Shown piece after piece: positions 9,921 to 18,317 of a stretch of 64,000 nucleotides of DNA. This DNA comes from Microbacterium sp. LWH7-1.2. Lineage in GTDB: Bacteria > Actinomycetota > Actinomycetes > Actinomycetales > Microbacteriaceae. Below the pieces are notes generated by a model that did not search any database, had not been told where the DNA came from, and worked only from the letters and a program-made list of their open reading frames with translations. How positions within the stretch are numbered: position 1 is the stretch's first letter; each line of letters starts with the position of its first letter. Position numbers and translations under genes: made by a program. Location of the stretch: assembly GCF_038397755.1 (NCBI RefSeq), contig NZ_CP151637.1, forward strand, positions 4,092,001-4,156,000, written 5' to 3'.

Positions 9921-11399
9921 ATGACGACGACGTTGACCCCCGATGTGCGCGGTGAAGTCCCGGACGATGATGAGGTGGATCCCCTCACCATCGGCCGCCG
10001 CATCCGGCAGCTGCGCACCGACCGCGGCATGACGCTCGAAGAGCTCGCCGCCGCCGTCGACCGCGCGCCGAGCCAGCTGTCGATGATCGAGAACGGGCGA
10101 CGCGAGCCGAAGCTCACCCTGCTGCAGGCGATCGCGCGTGCGCTCGGCTCATCGATCGACGCGATCCTCGAGTCGGAGCCGCTCGACGAGCGCGCCACCC
10201 TCGAGATCTCTCTCGAGCGGGCCATGCGCGGGCAGACGTTCCAGGCGCTCGGCATCCCGCCCTTCCGCATCGGCAAGACGGTCCCGACCGAGGCGCTCAA
10301 GGCGATGCTGGCGCTGCAGGGCGAGATCGAGCGGCTTCGCGACGAGCGGGCCGCGACGCCCGAGGAGGCCCGCCGCGCGAACGTGGCGCTGCGCAAGCTC
10401 ATGCGCACGCAGAACAACTACTTCGCCGAGCTCGAGCTCCAGGCGCGGCGCATCCTCGACGCGGTCGACCATCCCGGTGGTCCGCTGACGCAGCGCACGG
10501 CGTCCGACATCGCCGCGCACCTGGGCTTCACCCTGCACTACGTGCCCGACCTGCCGCAGACCACGCGGTCGGTCGCTGACATCAAGAACGGCCGCCTTTA
10601 CCTCTCGAGCCGGCTCACCACGAAGGGCGACCCGCGCACGGCGGTGCTGCAGGCTCTGTCGAGCCGCATCCTCGGCCACCGCGAGCCCACCTCGTACGCG
10701 GACTTCCTGCGCCAGCGGGTGGAGACGAACTACCTCACCGGTGCGCTGCTCATCCCCGAGGCGCACGCGGTGCCGTTCCTGCAGGAGGCGAAGAAGGACC
10801 GCTCGATCTCCATCGAGGACCTCCGTGACGCGTATTCGGTGTCGTACGAGACGGCTGCGCATCGCTTCACCAACCTCGCGACCGTGCACCTCGGCCTCCC
10901 CGTGCACTTCCTCAAGGTGCACGAGTCGGGCGTCATCACGAAGGTCTACGAGAACGACGACGTGAACTTCCCGACCGACCGCCTCGGTGCGATCGAGGGG
11001 CAGATGTGCTGCCGCAAGTGGACGTCACGCGTCGTGTTCGACGTCGACGACCACTTCAACCCGTACTACCAGTACACCGACACGGGCAACGGCACCTACT
11101 GGTGCACCGCCCGGGTGGAGCTCTCGAGCGAGGGCGCGCACTCGATCAGTGTCGGCGTGCGCTTCGACGACACGAGGTGGTTCCTCGGGCGCGACACCCC
11201 GAACCGCGGTGTCTCGAAGCATTCCGTCGAGGTCTGCTGCCGTCGCGCCCCGGCGGAGCTCGAGGCGTCGTGGCGCGAGCAGTCCTGGCCGAACGTGCGC
11301 ACGCCGCGCACCCTGCTGGCGACCCTGCCCACGGGCTCGTTCCCCGGCGTCGACACCACGGACGTCTACGAGTTCCTCGAGGCCCACGCCCCGCGCTGA
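9921..11399 (+). CDS. ramB: RamB-like XRE-family regulator of acetate/short-chain acyl metabolism
   Basis: 492 residues. The N-terminal XRE helix-turn-helix spans about residues 25-80 (TIGRRIRQLRTDRGMTLEEL, then APSQLSMIENGRREPKLT). The middle carries an IrrE/ImmA-like (DUF955) region around YLTGALLIPEAHAVPFLQEA, and the C-terminal DUF2083 domain has paired cysteines (MCCRKW, YWCTARVEL, EVCCRR). This three-part design is that of RamB/MldR/PrpC-type regulators. RamB in C. glutamicum represses aceA and aceB, and here the gene is divergent from aceB. The mRNA may be leaderless (CAGAAT six bases before the ATG). Confidence 0.9.
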   Translation: MTTTLTPDVRGEVPDDDEVDPLTIGRRIRQLRTDRGMTLEELAAAVDRAPSQLSMIENGRREPKLTLLQAIARALGSSIDAILESEPLDERATLEISLERAMRGQTFQALGIPPFRIGKTVPTEALKAMLALQGEIERLRDERAATPEEARRANVALRKLMRTQNNYFAELELQARRILDAVDHPGGPLTQRTASDIAAHLGFTLHYVPDLPQTTRSVADIKNGRLYLSSRLTTKGDPRTAVLQALSSRILGHREPTSYADFLRQRVETNYLTGALLIPEAHAVPFLQEAKKDRSISIEDLRDAYSVSYETAAHRFTNLATVHLGLPVHFLKVHESGVITKVYENDDVNFPTDRLGAIEGQMCCRKWTSRVVFDVDDHFNPYYQYTDTGNGTYWCTARVELSSEGAHSISVGVRFDDTRWFLGRDTPNRGVSKHSVEVCCRRAPAELEASWREQSWPNVRTPRTLLATLPTGSFPGVDTTDVYEFLEAHAPR

Positions 11400-11428
11400 G
11401 CGCGCGGCGAGTGCAGCGGTTGCGCGGG

Positions 11429-12820
11429 TCAGCGGCGGCCGGCGACGAAGTCGGCGACGTGCGCGGGCCACGCGGTGCGGTCGGAGGAACCGGATGCCTC
11501 GGCCCGGTCGGCCATCCGATACGCGGTGTAGATCGCGTTCACGGCGGTCCACCGCAGGGGCTCGAACTCCCAGCGCTTGGTGCGGTGACCCACCCAGGGC
11601 AGGCGGGTGAGCTCGGTGTCGCGCTCCAGCACGAGATCGGCGAGCGTGCGGCCGGCGAGGTTCGTCGCCGCGACGCCGGTGCCGACGTAGCCACCGGCCC
11701 AGCCGAGACCGGTCGCGCGGTCATGGACGACCGTGGCGGCCCAGTCCCGGGACACGCCGAGCACGCCGGCCCAGGCGTGCGCGACGCGCACCCCCGCGGC
11801 ATCCGGGAAGAACTCCCGCAGCAGCCGCCTGAGCGACGCGATCGTGCGCTCCTGCGTCGTGCCGTCGGTGTCGACGCGCGAGGCGTACCGGTAGGGCACC
11901 CCGCGCCCGCCGAAGGCGATGCGATCGTCGGCAGTGCGCTGCGCGTACATGTACACGTGTGCGAAGTCGCCGACCGTCTCGTGTCCGTCCCACCCGACGG
12001 CCTTCCAGAACGACGCAGGCAGCGGCTCCGTCACGATCATCGACGAATTCATCGGCAGCCACGTGCGGTGCTCGCCGCGGAGGTCGGCGGTGAATCCCTC
12101 GGTGGCCCGCAGCACATGGGTCGCGCGTACCGTGCCGCGATCGGTGACGGCCCGGCCCGGCGCGATCTCGCGCACGTGGGTCCCCTCGTAGAGGGGCACC
12201 CCGAGCCGCTCGACCGCCTCGGCGAGCCCGCGCACGAGCTTCGTCGGGTGCACGCGGGCGCAGTGCGGGTGCCAGACGGCGCCGAGCGTTCCGGCGATGC
12301 GGATCCTGGATGCTGCGGCCGCAGCATCCAGGATCTCCACGTCCGTGTGCGGCCATGACTGCTCGGCGACGGCGCCGGCGGTGAGGCGGGCGAGCTGGGC
12401 CGGCGTGCGGGCGACGCCGTACTCGCCGCCCTTGACGACGTCGGCGTCGATGCCCTCGCGGGCGGCGACGGCGATGACCTCGTCGACCGTCTCGTTGAGC
12501 GCGCGCTGCTGCGCGATGGCGGCGTTTCGGCCGTGGGACTCGGCGTAGCGCTCGCGTCCGCCGGTGACGGTGTTGGTGAGCCAGCCGCCATTGCGGCCGG
12601 AGGCCCCGAACCCGGCGAAGCGCTGCTCGAGCACGACGACCCGCAGGTCGGGCTGGGCGCGCTTCAGGTAGTACGCGGTCCAGAGGCCGGTGTAGCCCCC
12701 GCCGACGATGGCGACGTCGACGACGATGTCGCCCGGCAGGGAAGTGCGAGGGGTGGGACTGCCGCCGAGGCTCCGCCACCACCACGACACGTCGCCGTTG
12801 GGCACAGCGGGCTCGGTCAT
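11429..12820 (-). CDS. FAD-dependent amine/amino-acid oxidoreductase (PuuB/DadA-like)
   Basis: 463 residues of the DAO superfamily. A Rossmann dinucleotide motif (VDVAIVGGGYTGLWTAYYLK, from about residue 34) is followed by FGASGRNGGW, a signature of gamma-glutamylputrescine oxidase-like enzymes, and a C-terminal GGYVGTGVAATNLAGRTLAD. It probably oxidises an amine or amino acid to an aldehyde or imine. Lying next to the PucR regulator, gabT and a putrescine-oxidase-like gene, it fits polyamine catabolism, but the substrate is inferred. A CAGGAT box six bases before the ATG suggests a leaderless transcript. A perfect 34-bp palindrome sits inside the coding region at 12302-12335. Confidence 0.87.
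   Translation of the reverse strand: MTEPAVPNGDVSWWWRSLGGSPTPRTSLPGDIVVDVAIVGGGYTGLWTAYYLKRAQPDLRVVVLEQRFAGFGASGRNGGWLTNTVTGGRERYAESHGRNAAIAQQRALNETVDEVIAVAAREGIDADVVKGGEYGVARTPAQLARLTAGAVAEQSWPHTDVEILDAAAAASRIRIAGTLGAVWHPHCARVHPTKLVRGLAEAVERLGVPLYEGTHVREIAPGRAVTDRGTVRATHVLRATEGFTADLRGEHRTWLPMNSSMIVTEPLPASFWKAVGWDGHETVGDFAHVYMYAQRTADDRIAFGGRGVPYRYASRVDTDGTTQERTIASLRRLLREFFPDAAGVRVAHAWAGVLGVSRDWAATVVHDRATGLGWAGGYVGTGVAATNLAGRTLADLVLERDTELTRLPWVGHRTKRWEFEPLRWTAVNAIYTAYRMADRAEASGSSDRTAWPAHVADFVAGRR
12302..12335. repeat. Perfect 34-bp palindrome inside the FAD-oxidoreductase gene
   Basis: The arms are 17 bp each (12302-12318, 12319-12335) with no spacer, centred on GCGGCCGC. It encodes ILDAAAAASRI in the oxidoreductase. 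The arms contain GGATGCTGC and its complement, the same block as in the intergenic terminators, but here it lies in a gene. Confidence 0.85.
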
Positions 12821-12938
12821 GCCCCCATCCTGCCCCGCTGAGACGTGCTCCCGTCGGGCGATCTGTCGGGAATCGGACCCCACCCCGGCGATCTCTCTCG
12901 CCCGCCGCCCCGCCCGCGCTGCTCGTCGATCCGCCGCA

Positions 12939-12972
12939 ACACGCCGAGGCCGTTCGCACCCGCACGGCGTGT
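12939..12972 (-). terminator. Possible terminator after the PucR gene
   Basis: An 8-bp perfect inverted repeat (ACACGCCG at 12939-12946, complement at 12965-12972) lies 37 bp past the stop of the PucR-type gene, with an 18-nt loop. No T run. The rest of 12821-13008 should hold the promoter of the FAD oxidoreductase. Confidence 0.35.
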
Positions 12973-13008
12973 CGTGGCGAGTGGCGGGGTCGCCCGGAGA
13001 GGGAAGGG

Positions 13009-14538
13009 TCAGGAAGCCAGGGCGCGCAGCGCCGCCCACAGCTCGGCGCGAGTCGCGAACGACGAGAGGTCGCGACTCAGCACGCGCTCGATGAGGGCGA
13101 GCCGGGTGCGCACGGTGTGGCGGTGCACCCCGAGGGATTGCGCGGATGCCTCGTGGGAGCAGTCCTCGTCGAGCCACACCTTCAGCGTCTGGACGAGATG
13201 CGTGCCGTGCGCGACGTCGTGGTCGTACAGCGGGGCGAGCTCGGCGCGCGCCAGCGCGCGGGCCTCGTCGGTGAGCGCCGACAGCACGCCGGCGCGGGCG
13301 ACCTCGGCGAACTCGGTCACCGGACGGATGCCGCGATCCCGGGCGACGCGCGCCTGCCCGAGAGCGGCTGCGAACCCGTCGTAGCCGGTCGGGTCCGACA
13401 GGCCGACGCGCACGTCGTACCGCTCGATCAGGTCGGCGATGCTGGAGCGGTCGTCCGCCGGCACGACGAGCACGAGCCCGTCCTCGCCGCGGCCGAAGAA
13501 CAGGGCGCCGCGCCGCTCGTCGGCCCAGAGCTCGAGCAGCTCTGCGATGCCGTCGACGCGTGCGGCGGCGGCATCCGTCAGTCCGACGACGACGGGGGCG
13601 GAGGGAAGCGGTCCCCACAGCTCGCGCGAGGTGCGGCGGGCGAGGGCGGGATCGCCGGTCAGCAGCGACTGCACCAGCCCCGCGCGCAGCGCGTTGCGCG
13701 CGCGGCCGAGGCCCTGCTGCTGCTCGAGCGCGAGCCCGGCCATCGCGATGACGGCGGTGACGACGACGCGGCCCTCCTGGTCGAGGTCGCCGGCGGCGAT
13801 CGCGATCACCCCCCGCAGGTGCCCCCCGCGGCCGAGGGTCTGCAGCGAGAACGGCGTCTCGCCGATATGCAGCGACGAGCCTGCGCGCGCGCCGCGGTGC
13901 AGCACGCCCGTCACCTCCCGCTGCAGCGCCGCGGCCGTGTCGGCGCCGAGTCCGCCGACGGGGTGCTCGCGGGCCAGCTCGCCGGCGGCGTCGAACATCC
14001 CCACCCAGGTGTCGAGCTGCTTCGCGAGCTCGGCGACCGTCGCGCCGAGTCCGTCGGGGCGCAGCGCCGCCAGGGCGATCGCCCGCTGCGCCGCCAGCGC
14101 CCAGCTGCGCCGCGCGTACGCCTCGGCGGCGATCGCCTCGGCATTGGCCCGGGCGACGGCGATGAAGGGCGTCCGGTACGGCACCTCGAACAGCGGAATG
14201 CGTTCATCCCGGCATGCGTCGACCAGGGCCGGCGGGATGCCGTCGCGCACCACCTCGGTGCCGAAGCCGAGCCCGACCACGCCCCGGGTCGCGAGCCGGT
14301 GGACATAGGAACGGTAGACCGCGGCCGCGTCGGCGTCGTCCCGCTGGGGGAACTGCGTGCCCGTCGTGAGCAGCACGAGGCCCTCGGAGAGGAAGGGAGT
14401 CGGGTCGGCGAGGTCGGAGCTGTGCACCCAGCGGATGCCGCGGTCCAAGGTGCTCGGGTCGAGGTCGTCGCCGGCGAGGGACAGCTTCAGATCCCGCCGG
14501 GCGAGGAGGGCGCGAAGGGTGGGGGCATCGGCGTCCAT
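13009..14538 (-). CDS. PucR-family transcriptional regulator
   Basis: 509 residues in the PucR layout: an N-terminal PucR (purine catabolism regulator) domain (residues ~10-130, with RGIRWVHSSDLADPTPFLSEG and LVLLTTGTQFP), a central GGDEF-related segment, and a C-terminal CdaR-type helix-turn-helix reading ASAQSLGVHRHTVRTRLALIE near residue 475. The ATG at 14538 has CGGAAGATC upstream. It is divergent from gabT across a 93-bp gap that contains GTGTAC (14549-14554) and GTACAC (14581-14586), a plausible operator. In actinobacteria such regulators often sit beside gabT and polyamine or GABA genes; here it is the likely activator of the block at 14632-21284. Confidence 0.9.
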   Translation of the reverse strand: MDADAPTLRALLARRDLKLSLAGDDLDPSTLDRGIRWVHSSDLADPTPFLSEGLVLLTTGTQFPQRDDADAAAVYRSYVHRLATRGVVGLGFGTEVVRDGIPPALVDACRDERIPLFEVPYRTPFIAVARANAEAIAAEAYARRSWALAAQRAIALAALRPDGLGATVAELAKQLDTWVGMFDAAGELAREHPVGGLGADTAAALQREVTGVLHRGARAGSSLHIGETPFSLQTLGRGGHLRGVIAIAAGDLDQEGRVVVTAVIAMAGLALEQQQGLGRARNALRAGLVQSLLTGDPALARRTSRELWGPLPSAPVVVGLTDAAAARVDGIAELLELWADERRGALFFGRGEDGLVLVVPADDRSSIADLIERYDVRVGLSDPTGYDGFAAALGQARVARDRGIRPVTEFAEVARAGVLSALTDEARALARAELAPLYDHDVAHGTHLVQTLKVWLDEDCSHEASAQSLGVHRHTVRTRLALIERVLSRDLSSFATRAELWAALRALAS

Positions 14539-14631
14539 GATCTTCCGAGTGTACGGCTCGTACAGCAGACCGGACAGAATGTACACCAGGGCGGGTGCGG
14601 GGTCCTCCGGCCACGACTTACGCTCCCCAGC

Positions 14632-15993
14632 ATGACCAGCGCAGCCGACATCATCACCGAAACGCCCCTCGGCGGTCCGACGCTTCCGCAGGAGCGCCGC
14701 CTGGTCACCAGCATCCCCGGTCCCCGCTCGCAGGAGCTCCTCGACCGCAAGGCCGGTGCCGTCGCCGCGGGTGTCGGACACACCGCGCCCGTGCAGGCTG
14801 TGGCGGCCGGAGGCGGCGTCATCGTCGACGCCGACGGCAACTCGCTCATCGACCTCGGCTCCGGCATCGCCGTCACCACGATCGGCAACGCGCACCCGAA
14901 GGTCGTCAAGGCCGTGCAGGAGCAGGTCGCCCAGTTCACCCACACGTGCTTCATGATCGCGCCGTACGACTCCTACGTGTCGGTCGCCGAGGCCCTCAAC
15001 CGCATCACGCCGGGCGACCACGCCAAGAAGAGCGCCCTGTTCAACTCGGGTGCCGAGGCGGTGGAGAACGCGGTCAAGATCGCCCGCAAGTACACCGGCA
15101 AGCAGGCCGTCGTCGCGTTCGACCACGGCTACCACGGTCGCACCAACCTCACGATGGCGCTCACGGCGAAGTCGATGCCCTACAAGAGCGGCTTCGGCCC
15201 GTTCGCGTCGGAGATCTACCGCGCGCCGCTGTCGTACCCCTACCGCGACGGGCTCGACGGGGGCCTGGCGGCCAAGAAGGCCATCTCGATGATCGAGAAG
15301 CAGGTCGGTGCCGACAACCTCGCCGCCGTCATCATCGAGCCCATCCAGGGTGAGGGCGGCTTCATCGTCCCCGCCGACGGCTTCCTGCCTGCGCTCGTCG
15401 AGTGGTGTCGCGCGAACGACGTCGTCTTCATCGCCGACGAGATCCAGACCGGCTTCGCTCGCACGGGGGAGATGTTCGCGAGCGACCTCTTCGGCATCGT
15501 GCCGGACCTGATCACGACCGCCAAGGGCATCGCGGGGGGCCTGCCCTTGGCGGCCGTGACGGGCCGGGCCGAGATCATGGATGCCTCGCACGCGGGTGGC
15601 CTCGGCGGCACCTACGGCGGCAACCCGATCGCATGCGCCGCCGCGCTCGCCGCGATCGACGTGTTCGAGAACGACGGGATGCTCGAGCGCGCCCGCGAGA
15701 TCGGGAGCGTCCTGAAGGGCCGCCTGCAGGAGCTGCAGGCATCCGACCCGCGCGTCGGCGATGTGCGCGGCCACGGCGCGATGATCGCCGCCGAGTTCGT
15801 GGACCCCGCGACGGGCGAGCCCGACGCCGCGCTCACCGCCGCCGTCGCGAAGGCGTCCATCGCACAGGGCGTGATCGTGCTCACGTGCGGCACCTACGGG
15901 AACGTGATCCGTTTCCTGCCGCCGCTGTCGATCACCGACGACCTGCTCCACGAGGGCCTGGACGTCGTCACCGCAGCGCTCACTGCCTCTTGA
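14632..15993 (+). CDS. gabT: 4-aminobutyrate aminotransferase
   Basis: 453 residues, class-III aminotransferase. It transfers the amino group of GABA to 2-oxoglutarate, giving succinate semialdehyde. Landmarks are LFNSGAEAVENAVKIAR (PLP phosphate contact), AFDHGYHGRTNLTMALT, IIEPIQGEGGF, FIADEIQTGFARTG and the PLP lysine in LITTAKGIAGGLP. A TACGCT -10 box ends seven bases before the ATG and no ribosome binding site is seen, so the mRNA is probably leaderless. It is divergent from the PucR regulator. With the amine oxidase and aldehyde dehydrogenase downstream it supports a putrescine-GABA-succinate route. Confidence 0.95.
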   Translation: MTSAADIITETPLGGPTLPQERRLVTSIPGPRSQELLDRKAGAVAAGVGHTAPVQAVAAGGGVIVDADGNSLIDLGSGIAVTTIGNAHPKVVKAVQEQVAQFTHTCFMIAPYDSYVSVAEALNRITPGDHAKKSALFNSGAEAVENAVKIARKYTGKQAVVAFDHGYHGRTNLTMALTAKSMPYKSGFGPFASEIYRAPLSYPYRDGLDGGLAAKKAISMIEKQVGADNLAAVIIEPIQGEGGFIVPADGFLPALVEWCRANDVVFIADEIQTGFARTGEMFASDLFGIVPDLITTAKGIAGGLPLAAVTGRAEIMDASHAGGLGGTYGGNPIACAAALAAIDVFENDGMLERAREIGSVLKGRLQELQASDPRVGDVRGHGAMIAAEFVDPATGEPDAALTAAVAKASIAQGVIVLTCGTYGNVIRFLPPLSITDDLLHEGLDVVTAALTAS

Positions 15994-16000
15994 TCACGGG

Positions 16001-16034
16001 TGCTGCGACCGCCGCACGCACGGCGGTCGCAGCA
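16001..16034 (+). terminator. Hairpin after gabT
   Basis: A perfect 14-bp stem (16001-16014 with 16021-16034, loop CACGCA) begins 7 bp after the gabT stop. There is no T run, so it may attenuate rather than fully stop transcription into the amine oxidase gene 44 bp further on. Confidence 0.6.
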
Positions 16035-16077
16035 TCCCCCTGCCCTTCTGAATGACCTGAGGAACGAAGGAGTCCGA

Positions 16078-17439
16078 ATGACCGAGCTGACCCGTGACGT
16101 CGTCATCGTCGGCGCCGGCGCCGCCGGCACGACTGCCGCCAACGAGCTGAAGAAGGCGGGACTGTCGGTCGTCGTGCTCGAGGCGCGCGACCGCGTGGGC
16201 GGGCGCCTGTGGACCGACGTGGTCGACGGCGCGATGCTCGAGATCGGCGGCCAGTGGGTCTCGCCCGACCAGGACGCGCTCAAAGAGACCCTCGCCGAGC
16301 TGGGTCTCGAGACTTACAGCCGCTACCGCGAGGGCGACTCGGTGTACATCGGCCAGGACGGCGAGCTCACCCGCTTCACGGGCGAGATCTTCCCCGTCGC
16401 GCCCGAGACCGAGAAGGAGATCGTCCGCCTCATCGAGGTGCTCGACGAGCTCGTCGCACAGATCGACCCCGACAAGCCGTGGGAGCACCCCGACGCCGAG
16501 GCGCTCGACCGCATCTCGTTCGAGGCGTGGCTCGAGGAGCAGACCGACGACCAGGAGGCGCGCGACAACATCGCCCTCTTCATCGCCGGCGCGATGCTCA
16601 CCAAGCCCGCGTACGCGTTCTCCACGCTTCAGGCCCTCCTCATGGCGGCCAGCGCCGGCAGCTTCTCGCACCTCGTCGACGCGGACTTCATCCTCGACGA
16701 GCGCGTGGTCGGCGGCTTGCAGCAGGTTCCACTCCTCCTCGCCGAGCGTCTGGGCGACGACGTCATCCTGGGTCAGCCGGTCACCGAGGTGCACTGGTCG
16801 GACGACGGCGTCCGCGTCGTCACCGACAACGGCCTCGAGGTGCGCGCACGGTTCGTCATTCTGGCGCACGCGCCGATCCTCTACCCGTGGATCGAGTTCG
16901 CGCCGCCGCTGCCGCGCCTCAAGCAGCAGATGCACCAGCACATCTCGATGGGCTTCGTCATCAAGGTCCACGCGGTCTACGACCGTCCGTTCTGGCGCGA
17001 GCAGGGCCTGTCGGGCACCGCGTTCAGCCCGTACGAGATCTCGCACGAGGCATACGACAACACCAACCACGACGACGAACGCGGCACCCTGGTCGGCTTC
17101 GTGTCGGACCGCAACGCCGACGACCTGTTCCGCGTGTCGGCCGAGGAGCGCAAGGAGCGCATCCTCGAGTCGCTGTCGCACTACTACGGCCCCGAGGCCA
17201 AGACCCCACTGGTCTACTTCGAGAGCGACTGGGGCGCGGAGGAGTGGACCCGCGGGGCGTACGCCGCGAGCTTCGACCTCGGCGGCCTCGCCCGCTACGG
17301 CGCGGATCTGCGCACCCCTGTCGGCCCCATCCACTTCGCGTGCAGCGACATGGCCGGCGCCGGGTACCAGCACGTCGACGGCGCCATCCGCATGGGCCGC
17401 CTGGTCGCCGCGAACATCGTCGAGGCGGCACGGCGATGA
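16078..17439 (+). CDS. Flavin monoamine oxidase, putrescine-oxidase-like
   Basis: 453 residues. The N-terminal FAD motif reads VVIVGAGAAGTTAANELKKA (about 9-28) and is followed by VVVLEARDRVGGR, a hallmark of the monoamine oxidase family; LEIGGQWVSPDQ comes next and the C-terminal flavin-binding part contains GAGYQHVDGAIRMG. Length and pattern fit actinobacterial putrescine oxidases, which convert putrescine to 4-aminobutanal, ammonia and hydrogen peroxide, though other amines are possible. A good ribosome binding site (GAAGGAGTCCGA) precedes the ATG. The stop overlaps the start of the universal stress protein gene (ATGA), and an APC permease follows with another overlap. Confidence 0.9.
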   Translation: MTELTRDVVIVGAGAAGTTAANELKKAGLSVVVLEARDRVGGRLWTDVVDGAMLEIGGQWVSPDQDALKETLAELGLETYSRYREGDSVYIGQDGELTRFTGEIFPVAPETEKEIVRLIEVLDELVAQIDPDKPWEHPDAEALDRISFEAWLEEQTDDQEARDNIALFIAGAMLTKPAYAFSTLQALLMAASAGSFSHLVDADFILDERVVGGLQQVPLLLAERLGDDVILGQPVTEVHWSDDGVRVVTDNGLEVRARFVILAHAPILYPWIEFAPPLPRLKQQMHQHISMGFVIKVHAVYDRPFWREQGLSGTAFSPYEISHEAYDNTNHDDERGTLVGFVSDRNADDLFRVSAEERKERILESLSHYYGPEAKTPLVYFESDWGAEEWTRGAYAASFDLGGLARYGADLRTPVGPIHFACSDMAGAGYQHVDGAIRMGRLVAANIVEAARR

Positions 17440-18317
17440 GGGACCGCATCGTCGTCGGGTACACCGCGACGGAGGCGGGGGCGGATGCCGTCGCCCTCGG
17501 CGCGCGCCTGGCCGCGGCGATGGACGCACCGCTCGACCTCGTGCTGGTGCTGCCGGCCGAGGACCGCAGCGTCATCACCCCGCCCGACGCCGGCTACGAC
17601 CGCTACCTGGTGACGCAGGCTGAGACGTGGCTCGCCGAGGCGGCGGCGTCGATTCCGGATGCCGTGACCCACGCGTCGCACGTGCGGTTCGGCGATTCCT
17701 TCGCAGAGGGCCTCATCGCGGCCGCGCACGAACTCTCGGCGTCCCATATCGTCGTCGGCGCCGCCAATGGCGGACGTCGCGGGCGCCATCGCCTCGGCAC
17801 CGTGGCGAACGAGCTGCTGCATTCGTCGGATGTGCCCGTCGTGCTCGCCCCCGAGGGGTCGCGCCGGCTGGAGGCGGCCACGGTCACCCGCGTCACCGCC
17901 GCCATCGGCACGCGTCCGGGAGCGAGCGCCCTGCTCGACGAGAGCGTCGCCCTGGCCACGGCCACGGGCGCCGGACTGCGACTGCTGTCGCTCGTCTCGG
18001 TGGACCTTCCGGCCGGAGTCGACACGGGCGTCATCCGCATCGCGGGCGCCGCGCACGCCGACGACGTGCTGGGCAAGGCCCTCGAGGCACTGCCGGACGG
18101 CGTCGAGGCCGACGTGGTCGTCGCGCGCGGCGACAGCATCGAAGATGCCGTCGCCCACCTCGGCTGGGAGCCCGGCGAACTCGCGGTGGTCGGCTCGAGC
18201 CGGCTGGCCCGGCGCCGGCGCCTGTTCCTCGGCTCGACGGCGGCGAAGATGCTGCACGAGCTTCCCGTACCCATGGTCGTGGTGCCCCGCACGCGCGGCA
18301 AGAAAGGCGCACGCTGA
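17436..18317 (+). CDS. Universal stress protein with two USP domains
   Basis: 293 residues built from two tandem UspA domains (about 1-140 and 148-290). Each ends with a nucleotide-binding signature: GAANGGRRGRHRLGTVANEL in the first and GSSRLARRRRLFLGSTAAKM in the second. It overlaps the upstream amine oxidase by 4 bp and the downstream permease by 1 bp, so all three are translationally coupled. A USP between an oxidase and its transporter suggests an ATP- or stress-linked control role in amine use, which is inference. Confidence 0.9.
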   Translation: MRDRIVVGYTATEAGADAVALGARLAAAMDAPLDLVLVLPAEDRSVITPPDAGYDRYLVTQAETWLAEAAASIPDAVTHASHVRFGDSFAEGLIAAAHELSASHIVVGAANGGRRGRHRLGTVANELLHSSDVPVVLAPEGSRRLEAATVTRVTAAIGTRPGASALLDESVALATATGAGLRLLSLVSVDLPAGVDTGVIRIAGAAHADDVLGKALEALPDGVEADVVVARGDSIEDAVAHLGWEPGELAVVGSSRLARRRRLFLGSTAAKMLHELPVPMVVVPRTRGKKGAR

